A stretch of DNA of 60,945 nt from an uncultured Oceanospirillaceae bacterium (GTDB taxonomy: Bacteria > Pseudomonadota > Gammaproteobacteria > Pseudomonadales > Balneatricaceae), in NCBI GenBank assembly GCA_937136055.1, contig CAKZOD010000119.1:1-60945 (forward strand), written 5' to 3'. Within the stretch, counting starts at the first letter, position 1, and each line of letters begins with the position of its first letter. The notes under the pieces are model-generated. The model was not told the origin of the DNA. It worked only from the letters and a program-made list of their open reading frames with translations, and searched no databases. The position numbers and the translations under genes are program-made. This document shows positions 55,243 through 60,945 of this stretch, in pieces.

Positions 55243-55818
55243 ATGAAGATAATTTATCTCAATGGAGCAAGTAGTTCAGGTAAAACAAGCTTGAGCAAAG
55301 CGCTTCAAGAGATTCTTCCTGATAACTACTTACATATTGGAATTGATACGCTGATTTCATTGATGCCGCAAAAAACTAATAATTTCTGCTCTTTATCTGA
55401 GAAGGAAGGTTTCTATTACAGAGAAGTACTTTTACCTAATAACGAAATAGGCAAAAGGGTTGTTGCTGGACCCTACGGTAAACAAGTAAACACTGCTTTC
55501 CATCAAGTTGTTAATAACCTTCTGACTACAGGACATAATCTAATTATTGATGATGTTGCAGATGGTGCGTGTGAAGTAAGTATTTGGGAGCAAGAATTAC
55601 AGGCTCACTCTTTGACAAAAATTGCAGTGATGTGCTCTTTACCTGAGCTAGTAACCAGAGAAAAATCTAGAGCCGATCGAATGCAAGGCTCAGCAATGGA
55701 GCAATATTATAGAGTCCATGAAAATGTGGTTTATGACCTCGATGTATATACAGATAAGTATTCAACAATCCAGTGTGCACAGCAAATAGTAGATTATATA
55801 GCTAAAAAGCACATATAA
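55243..55818 (+). CDS. Chloramphenicol phosphotransferase-like kinase
   Basis: 191 residues, P-loop GASSSGKTS at 8-16, Asp35 in HIGIDTLISLMP at the place of the catalytic Asp37 of Streptomyces chloramphenicol 3-O-phosphotransferase, LIIDDVADGA, SRADRMQGSAMEQYYRVHENVVYDLDVYTDKYS matching the CPT end ([26 protein letters not shown]). CPT-like proteins are widespread and most have no proven drug substrate, so I claim the kinase fold and not resistance. GGAG upstream. It converges on the phosphatase gene, 20 bp apart. Confidence 0.82.
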   Translation: MKIIYLNGASSSGKTSLSKALQEILPDNYLHIGIDTLISLMPQKTNNFCSLSEKEGFYYREVLLPNNEIGKRVVAGPYGKQVNTAFHQVVNNLLTTGHNLIIDDVADGACEVSIWEQELQAHSLTKIAVMCSLPELVTREKSRADRMQGSAMEQYYRVHENVVYDLDVYTDKYSTIQCAQQIVDYIAKKHI

Positions 55819-55838
55819 CCTCATTGAAGGCACTTAAG

Positions 55839-56195
55839 TTAGCGCAACTTAACCCTTCTATGCATTAACTTTCGAGTCAGAATATCCACCAGCTCAGGTT
55901 GGTAATAGGTGTATATATCCTCAATGTCGAGATTGATAATATTCAATACTACATTTCCTAAATGCTCACGTATCCTTTGCTCATGCATCGGCTCAAATGT
56001 AAAAATAACATCTGCCCAATGAATCAGCTCTTCAGTGCAAAGCGTAGAGTTGTTTCGAAGACATTCTTTTGTGCTCAAGCCAGCCGATTTAACTTCAATA
56101 TTATCGAACAAATCAGCAGCCAAGTGCTCTGCTGTTTTTGAACGATTAATATTACTCGTACAGAGAAACAACACTTTTTTATATTTACACTCCAT
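55839..56195 (-). CDS. Small protein tyrosine phosphatase-like protein (COG4551 type)
   Basis: 118 residues from ATG 56195 (GAGG eight bases upstream). A GTG at 56204 is less likely. The phosphatase loop C12-TSNINR18-S is present (C-x5-R-S), then AEHLAADLF, VKSAGLST, and a C-terminal LDIEDIYTYYQPELVDIL, the pattern of predicted tyrosine phosphatases of COG4551. The usual D-P acid loop of low-MW phosphatases is not seen, as in that group. Between the kinase and integrase genes. Confidence 0.78.
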   Translation of the reverse strand: MECKYKKVLFLCTSNINRSKTAEHLAADLFDNIEVKSAGLSTKECLRNNSTLCTEELIHWADVIFTFEPMHEQRIREHLGNVVLNIINLDIEDIYTYYQPELVDILTRKLMHRRVKLR

Positions 56196-56243
56196 AAGCC
56201 GCACCTCTTTCAGTATTGCACATCACTCACAGTGAAAATTAGT

Positions 56244-57656
56244 TTACTTCATAGATTCTAGGCTGCTCTTTAAAGCATCTATCCCTTTTTGCTTGTTGGC
56301 TAGCATCTGTAAGTTAAATTTTCCTGTGACTACAGAATAATTGCGGTGCATCATAGAGGTATCTGAATGCCCCATTTCTTGAGCCACCTCTTCGACCCTT
56401 CCATTTGCGGAAACACGCATAGATGCGTATGTATGACGAGTGTGGCTTAAAGGTACTTGCACACCAGTCAATCTCATCACACGCTGCCATTGGTTTCTAC
56501 AAGCACCATCCAGCCATCTTCTAGGGATAGGGCCGCCCTTAGCAAAGTTTTGAAAGACCATCGTTAATGACTCTGTCACTCTTCCTGAGGTTTCAGGTCT
56601 TAGAACCTGATAATCTATTCGCTGGGCATTACCTGTAAGCTCAAACATCCTACCTAAAGAAGCTCTAGCCTCGTCAAGCAATTCTATCACTCGTACTGAT
56701 CCTGTGTTTTTTGTTTGGTGTAAATCATCCTCTCTTGTATAAGCACGATGAACGTATACTGTATTATTATCTAAATCGATATCCTCCCAAGCCAATGCTA
56801 AAAGCTCTTCTCTGCGAAGTCCTGTCCAGCACCCAAAAATAAACAGCTCGGCTAACCAAGGTTTTTCATCATCCAAACAAAATTGTGTAATGGCTGATTG
56901 TTGTGATAAATCGAAAAAATCAAGATTTTCAATTTTATTAACAGTTTTCACTTTCAACGTTTTGATATTCACAGAAGGGTCTTTTTCTATGATTTCGTTT
57001 TGTAATGCATATTTAAATACTTGCTTGATAGCATCGAAAAAGTTGTTAACTGTTTTTTCTGATAACCCTGGCGCCCTATCAACCCTAGGCACATAATCAT
57101 AAAGATAAGTTTGTAACTTCCTCAGCATCTCAAAAGTAACATCCCCCAGAAGCAAGTCACCTAGCCCGTGTTTAATCAACGTAGGGTGTTTAGCTTCGTT
57201 AGGCATACTCAACATTCCGCCCAAAGGTTTCATGTAAGGAGAAGTAATCAAGTTTTTTCTACGTGCCCTAACCGTACTGCCAGCGATCTGTCCCCTTCTA
57301 ATCAACGGAGCTTGATCATCAAGGTACTTTTGAGATAACTCAAAAAAATTGGTAGATGAACGTGACCCACCTCTTTTTTGAGCAAATGTAGATAAAGGTA
57401 AGCTAGATGCGTAGCTTTCATCCGTGAAGATACCATCACGAACTTTTCTTTTGATAGATTTCAATTCGTAGAAAGCATCATCCAACAATTCTTGAAAATC
57501 TTCGTTTGAACGAACTCTATCAAGCGTACAAAATTTAGCTTTTTGCTGGTCATTCTTATACCAAAACTCGATTCTTATAGAATTCCCCCGTGCCACAACT
57601 CCGCTCTGAGTTAAGCCAGTGAAACTTTTACATTCAACTTTCTTTCCTTTTTTCAT
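56244..57656 (-). CDS. Tyrosine-type integrase of the island
   Basis: 470 residues. N-terminal arm-binding (DUF3596-like) region with FWYKNDQQKAKFCTL, a core-binding SAM-like domain (about 100-230), and a catalytic domain with R near 278 (TGLRREELLALAWEDI), HxxR near 403-406 (SHTRHTYAS), H near 428 (GHSDTSMMHRNY) and the nucleophile Tyr near 439. It should cut and join at the tRNA-Pro att site. Complete, so the island may still excise. It lies 1.6 kb from the tRNA rather than next to it, with two cargo genes between, which is unusual. Confidence 0.93.
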   Translation of the reverse strand: MKKGKKVECKSFTGLTQSGVVARGNSIRIEFWYKNDQQKAKFCTLDRVRSNEDFQELLDDAFYELKSIKRKVRDGIFTDESYASSLPLSTFAQKRGGSRSSTNFFELSQKYLDDQAPLIRRGQIAGSTVRARRKNLITSPYMKPLGGMLSMPNEAKHPTLIKHGLGDLLLGDVTFEMLRKLQTYLYDYVPRVDRAPGLSEKTVNNFFDAIKQVFKYALQNEIIEKDPSVNIKTLKVKTVNKIENLDFFDLSQQSAITQFCLDDEKPWLAELFIFGCWTGLRREELLALAWEDIDLDNNTVYVHRAYTREDDLHQTKNTGSVRVIELLDEARASLGRMFELTGNAQRIDYQVLRPETSGRVTESLTMVFQNFAKGGPIPRRWLDGACRNQWQRVMRLTGVQVPLSHTRHTYASMRVSANGRVEEVAQEMGHSDTSMMHRNYSVVTGKFNLQMLANKQKGIDALKSSLESMK

Positions 57657-57830
57657 CTACCACCGCCTTACTGATAATTTATACAGCAAAATTATCATAG
57701 AGAGAAAAAAGACGAATAGCAAACAATAAAAACATATAACTTATTGTTTTATAATGATATAAACTATATTAATACTATTTATATCATAAGTATTAGAGCA
57801 AATAAGACTTTTGATGAAAGGATAATTCGC

Positions 57831-58130
57831 TCATTGGTACAATTGATTTTTCAAGTATGATTGCACACTATGAATGCCTTCAACTCCTTTTAGCATAACC
57901 TCTAGCGCTGTCTTGCCATCAAAATACTCATTCGATCGACAAACCCAACTATCTGTCTGTATCTCATCTTCAAATAAGATAATTAATGAGTTATAACTAT
58001 CAATGATTACGTGGGCAGCTTCTGGCATTTAGGAATCATCTAACAAAGTCGAAAGTTGAGATTTTGTTAGATGCCATTTTTGCAAAGCAATTTCATTTGC
58101 CTGTTTTTCTAATTCGCAAGTATCTGGCAC
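57831..58130 (-). pseudogene. Split DUF2384 (Xre/MbcA/ParS-type) antitoxin remnant
   Basis: The minus strand reads a 33-residue piece from GTG 58130 (LQKWHLTKSQLSTLLDDS), then TAA, then at once ATG 58028 and 65 residues in the same frame: IIDSYNSLIILFEDEIQTDSWV followed by FDGKTALEVMLKGVEGIHSVQSYL. The second piece is the toxin-binding end of DUF2384 antitoxins, the first looks like their opening helices, and the recognition helix between them is missing. A deletion of some 15-20 codons ending in a stop would explain this. Two coupled mini-genes is the alternative. No RES-type toxin gene is nearby. Confidence 0.5.
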
Positions 58131-58151
58131 ACCATTTACCTAACAAAGAAA

Positions 58152-58793
58152 TTAATCATTAAAAATTTGATACATAAGCCTCAAAAGCTCTGAGTCTTCG
58201 GGATCACCTTTGAAAGTAGAAACCTCTATTACATGACTGGGGAAATCGACAAGTTCTGGCTGATCGTCTATCAGCCAAATATCATTTATATTTGAAAGAG
58301 AATATTCGTTAACGGCACCTAAGGATTTCAAGAAAACATCATCTTTTTTAATGCATTGATCTTTTGACCAAAAATATGAATCCTGTATCCCTATAAATTC
58401 TGCATTGTTTTGATGATTTTGCGCATTTAATAGCTTTAAATTAATGGCCTTTAAAGCTGCTTCAATAAACTCTTTATGCATAGAGGAGTAAACGACCACA
58501 ATTGCATGCTGATTTAGTTCAATGAGGAGCTCGCCTAATTTTGGGCGTAAAATTATTTCATAGTTATACAAACCTTTCTTGTTCTTATATTTAATATGAA
58601 CAGAATCCTTAGCCCATGAAGCAGGCAAATCGAAACTATCACGTAAGCACATGTTATAAAAAACAACCCCATCTAAACCAATACACACAATTGGCCTCTC
58701 CGATACTGGTTTAGGCTTTCTATCCCTTTTTATAATGAGTCGATTTATTTCAGATAATCTATAAGGTTTTTTACCTAATAGTAAACTCCACAT
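58152..58793 (-). CDS. HAD-superfamily FCP/NIF-like protein lacking the nucleophile Asp
   Basis: 213 residues. The CTD-phosphatase-like core is recognisable: ILRPKLGELLIELNQHAIVVVYSSMHKEFIEAAL and the acidic end IWLIDDQPELVDFPSHVIEVSTFKGDPEDSELLRLM. Motif I, normally DxDx(T/V), reads IGLDGVV: the nucleophile position is Gly39, while Asp41 remains. Unless motif I lies elsewhere, it cannot form the phospho-aspartate, so it may be a binding protein or inactive. It shares a promoter region containing a palindrome with the divergent Xre gene. Confidence 0.65.
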   Translation of the reverse strand: MWSLLLGKKPYRLSEINRLIIKRDRKPKPVSERPIVCIGLDGVVFYNMCLRDSFDLPASWAKDSVHIKYKNKKGLYNYEIILRPKLGELLIELNQHAIVVVYSSMHKEFIEAALKAINLKLLNAQNHQNNAEFIGIQDSYFWSKDQCIKKDDVFLKSLGAVNEYSLSNINDIWLIDDQPELVDFPSHVIEVSTFKGDPEDSELLRLMYQIFND

Positions 58794-58861
58794 TCTTAAT
58801 CCCTCAAGTTATTAATAAATACTAAACCGTTCTTGTCCCTGATTTGGTGACAATGTATCAC

Positions 58862-58878
58862 GTCCCTAGAATAGGGAC
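58862..58878. promoter_or_regulatory. Operator palindrome in the HAD / Xre divergent promoter
   Basis: GTCCCTA-GAA-TAGGGAC, 7-bp perfect arms, ending three bases before the Xre start codon. A further GTCCCT half-site lies about 27 bp upstream (near 58836). Placement suggests autorepression by the Xre protein and joint control of the HAD gene. Confidence 0.65.
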
Positions 58879-58881
58879 AAT

Positions 58882-59133
58882 ATGATTAAAGAAATTGAGA
58901 ATACAAAATACGAAGCTTTAATTGATTGGCTCAAGCAGTCACGATTAGATAAAAGCTTAACGATACGAGATCTTGCCATCTTGATCGACGAACCATTCCA
59001 GTTCGTCAGTAAGGTTGAGAATTGTCAGAGGAGATTGAATGTCTATGAGTATGTGCAGTATTGTAAAGCGCTAGACGTTAGCCCTAATGATGGGATTGAG
59101 CTGTTAAGCAATAATCTAAAGAAGCCTTTTTGA
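58882..59133 (+). CDS. Xre-type helix-turn-helix regulator
   Basis: 83 residues. HTH in LDKSLTIRDLAILIDEPFQFVSKVENCQRRLNVYEYVQYCKALD, typical of phage/island Xre proteins. Its start is so close to the palindrome (three bases) that bound protein would block its own translation start and transcription. Likely controls itself and the divergent HAD gene; no partner toxin is evident. Confidence 0.85.
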   Translation: MIKEIENTKYEALIDWLKQSRLDKSLTIRDLAILIDEPFQFVSKVENCQRRLNVYEYVQYCKALDVSPNDGIELLSNNLKKPF

Positions 59134-59168
59134 TATGACTTCAGGATATGGATAGCAAGCCTAAACAA

Positions 59169-59568
59169 TCAAGAACAAAGAACTGGTTGCTTATAGAAAT
59201 GATGTTTTGGATAAATAGCACCTTGGCCGTGTGCCAGCCACTCTGGGTTTATAAAAAATAACTTTTCCGTGGCGCTTAAAATATCAAGCGTTAACTTCTC
59301 AATAAGACTCTCTTCTATCTGCACATCGGCAATAGTTAAATCATGGCCGAAAAAGACAGGGATTTGATTACGTGATTCCTCTATATTCCATGTGCTTCAA
59401 ACAGTTTAACGAAGCGCGCTGCCACTGAATCACTTCATAAGGTCGTTCTATTTTATTCTCAATACCTATTTTAGAACGACTAAAATTGACTAATTGCAAA
59501 AAATTTTTAAGCAAAGAAATAATCCCATTAACCAAAGAAACTAATCTCACAATGACTGCAAATTCCAT
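59169..59568 (-). pseudogene. Recently broken gene, two dinucleotide duplications
   Basis: Three frames on the minus strand join into one protein. From ATG 59568 to about QWQR, then (shifted) FVKLFEAHGI, then (shifted) EESRNQIPVFFGHDLTIADV and onward to FFINPEWLAHGQGAIYPKHHFYKQP. The first shift equals an extra GC in GCGCGC (near 59415), the second an extra TA in ATATA (near 59391). Removing both restores a continuous frame of about 130 residues. I do not recognise the family. No other gene fits this stretch. Confidence 0.7.
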
Positions 59569-59675
59569 TTTTTCTCTTTATATTCAATCCAGCAGGTATA
59601 TTATAAAGACGTCTATATTAACCCTAGCTACCTATGACTGAATCTTTCTCCTTTATTTGCATTGTATTCAAAATG

Positions 59676-60512
59676 TTATGCTAGTATTTGGATAGAATTA
59701 GCCAAACGCTTTTCATCATCCAGAACTGTGGTATAAAACCTTTGCTCTATCCCATACAACAAATACTTCAGCTCTTCATCTGTTGATATATTAAACTTGT
59801 TACTCTCATCGTCGTAAGTCAGTTTATCAGTACAATAATCACTGATATAAGCAATCATCTTCACCTTAATATCAGTTGGCATACTCGCCAAAGTATTCAT
59901 AGCCAAAGCGACACGCTTACGATTTGGTTTAGATACTTTGCTACATACATAATCATTGGCCAATTCAATGAAAGGCTGCTGAAGAAATAAGGTTACCTCT
60001 TCATTGGTCGCTTCTTTATACAATTGATCAATACCTTTAAATATACTCGATATCGCCACCAAATTTTTAAACACCAACACATCTTCAGCTTTGTCATAAA
60101 TTGCATCAGGTAACGTTTGAATAAAGAGTCTTTTGGAATTTTTTTCCAACTGAACTTTTTCACCAAAAGATAAGCTATTACGGGTGGCGTATAGGGATGG
60201 TGTGATTTTTTGAAAGTAATAATAGCTACCTTCAACTGCACATAAATAGTCTATTTTCCCAAAATCACCGCTAGAGATATCGTTATACTCTGATGATACA
60301 AATGCTTTTTTAAGTAACTCAATACAAAAAGGCTGCTGACTAAAATTATCAATTTTAAACCATGTATCCTCATCAAGATTATGATCTGGTGCATAAGGCA
60401 CTAATTGCAAATCCTTGGTATCAACTACATAGATATTTTTATCGGATATCAACTTGCTAAAAGCCGCCTGCTTTTTACCTTTAACTTTAACTTTGGCGAT
60501 CAACTGCATCAT
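59676..60512 (-). CDS. Cytosolic protein of a two-gene cassette, possibly KwaB-like (DUF4868)
   Basis: 278 residues, no membrane segment. The sequence IDYLCAVEGSYYYFQKITPS, then VFKNLVAISSIFKGIDQLYKEATNEEV, VSKPNRKRVALAMNTL recalls DUF4868 proteins, the KwaB component of the Kiwa anti-phage system, but I cannot confirm this by eye. Its ATG overlaps the stop of the upstream membrane-protein frame in an ATGA, meaning coupled translation. Kiwa is likewise a membrane protein plus a DUF4868 protein. The gene looks intact; its partner does not. Confidence 0.6.
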   Translation of the reverse strand: MMQLIAKVKVKGKKQAAFSKLISDKNIYVVDTKDLQLVPYAPDHNLDEDTWFKIDNFSQQPFCIELLKKAFVSSEYNDISSGDFGKIDYLCAVEGSYYYFQKITPSLYATRNSLSFGEKVQLEKNSKRLFIQTLPDAIYDKAEDVLVFKNLVAISSIFKGIDQLYKEATNEEVTLFLQQPFIELANDYVCSKVSKPNRKRVALAMNTLASMPTDIKVKMIAYISDYCTDKLTYDDESNKFNISTDEELKYLLYGIEQRFYTTVLDDEKRLANSIQILA

Positions 60513-60753
60513 TTTGTAACCCTCTCTATATACGTGTAATTATTAATTCGATACGCCAATGAAATATCTATTTCATCAGGTGTCTTGTAATGTTTCGGGC
60601 TAATCAAAAAAATCGCCGCCCCGTTAACTGTGGTTATGTTGTAAAACTCATAACGAAAGATTAAAAATAATGGGGGGTTGAAATACAACGCCTGCGATAG
60701 AAAAGTAAATACAAACAGCACGGCGTAGACAAAGATGAGCGTTTCCCAATTAC
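60509..60753 (-). pseudogene. Membrane protein 5'-truncated by an IS (KwaA-like partner, uncertain)
   Basis: An open frame continuing past a GTG at 60721 up to the IS: NWETLIFVYAVLFVFTFLSQALYF is a membrane helix, followed by about 50 polar residues (FYNITTVNGAAIFLIS, ISLAYRINNYTYIERVTK). No proper start exists, and upstream DNA belongs to the IS3-type element, so the N-terminal part with further helices has been lost. The end overlaps the downstream gene in ATGA. Confidence 0.55.
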
Positions 60754-60945
60754 TGATGCTTGGACTTCCCAGCTTTCACTAGACACTAAATGAGTTACAT
60801 TGTAACTTCACATTGAGGTGTTTATGAGTAAAGGCAAACGATATACAAAAGAGTTTAAAATAGAAGCAGTTAAGCAAGTAACCGATCGTGGTTATTCAAT
60901 CGCTGAGGTTTCTGAAAGGCTAGGCATTTGTAGTAAAACGTTGTA
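60754..60945 (+). mobile_element. IS3-family insertion sequence, left end, partial
   Basis: Begins somewhere near 60754-60761 (TGATGCTTGGACTTCCC, opening with TG as IS3 ends do), where the truncated membrane-protein frame stops making sense, and holds an orfA start at 60824. The rest lies outside the window. The exact terminal repeat cannot be fixed without the other end. Confidence 0.7.
60824..60945 (+). CDS. IS3-family transposase OrfA, N-terminal part
   Basis: 40 codons before the window ends. MSKGKRYTKEFKIEAVKQV then GYSIAEVSERLGICSKTL is the helix-turn-helix of IS3-type OrfA, the DNA-binding half of the OrfAB transposase. GAGG lies seven bases upstream. The reading frame is intact as far as seen. 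Confidence 0.92.
   Translation, partial: MSKGKRYTKEFKIEAVKQVTDRGYSIAEVSERLGICSKTL

Larger units (their letters stand above)
54609..60945. mobile_element. Genomic island at tRNA-Pro (left part; right end outside the window)
   Basis: From the tRNA 3' end onward, conserved housekeeping genes stop and small accessory genes, broken genes, an integrase and an IS appear, with lower GC by eye. The integrase reads toward the tRNA. No second copy of the tRNA 3' end is visible up to the window end, so attR should lie beyond 60945. The borders are inferred. Confidence 0.8.

Noticed and set aside
55243..55818. Calling the CPT-like gene a chloramphenicol resistance gene
   Set aside because: Only the fold and active-site Asp are visible; many homologs have no proven drug substrate.
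59993..60241. 82-codon frame overlapping the 278-residue gene on the same strand
   Set aside because: It is out of frame inside a longer, better-supported gene with coupled start.
54609..60945. Second copy of the tRNA-Pro 3' end (attR) within the window
   Set aside because: No match to the T-arm and acceptor end was seen downstream, so the island's right border must lie outside.

Overview
The window is a stretch of a low-GC (roughly 40% by eye) marine-type gammaproteobacterial chromosome. The order thrS-infC-rpmI-rplT-pheS-pheT-ihfA-merR-tRNA-Pro, the ubiG-mupP-yciK cluster, the dusA-tal pair and a dadR/ridA/dadX-like locus are the arrangements known from Pseudomonas and Oceanospirillales. 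The long class II IlvC is more common in Vibrio- and Alteromonas-like bacteria. I would not go below 'Gammaproteobacteria, probably an Oceanospirillales/Pseudomonadales-like marine bacterium'.

Layout. 1-11 kb: tRNA-Asp, syd, a divergent Tag-like glycosylase, alaA, ygiQ, the modABC molybdate importer, then alr-ruvC and ridA. 11.6-13.3 kb: an Lrp/DadR-type regulator, then 1.2 kb without protein genes that I read as three consecutive CsrB/RsmY/Z-type sponge RNAs. They are built of hairpins showing GGA in their loops, each with its own terminator. 13.3-20.5 kb: dusA-tal, an aldo-keto reductase, a diguanylate cyclase, ubiG-mupP-yciK. 21-27 kb: a catabolic gene set (glutamine-synthetase-like ligase, aldehyde dehydrogenase, iron alcohol dehydrogenase, class I amidotransferase, LysR) that fits gamma-glutamylation of an amino alcohol. 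27-38 kb: a sensor kinase, arfB, a MITE-like 160-bp element, and the moxR-DUF58-DUF4381-batA-batB/C-batD-GST operon with a 15-bp tandem repeat inside the BatB/C gene. 38.5-46.3 kb: DUF3135 and VanZ proteins, modF, ilvC, and a tmpA-araC-tmpB locus likely to turn trimethylaminoethylphosphonate into glycine betaine. 46.7-54.5 kb: the translation operon, where infC begins with ATT.

54.6 kb to the end: a genomic island beside tRNA-Pro(GGG). It carries a tyrosine integrase, arm-site-like repeats, a chloramphenicol-phosphotransferase-like kinase, a small tyrosine phosphatase, a broken DUF2384-type antitoxin, a HAD protein lacking its nucleophile, an Xre regulator with an operator palindrome, a freshly broken gene, and a two-gene membrane/cytosol pair (Kiwa-like, uncertain) cut by an IS3-family element that runs off the window.

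The most interesting items are the tandem sponge RNAs with a shared palindrome at two promoters, the amino-alcohol and phosphonate loci (both nitrogen/phosphorus scavenging), and the island's candidate defence pair.
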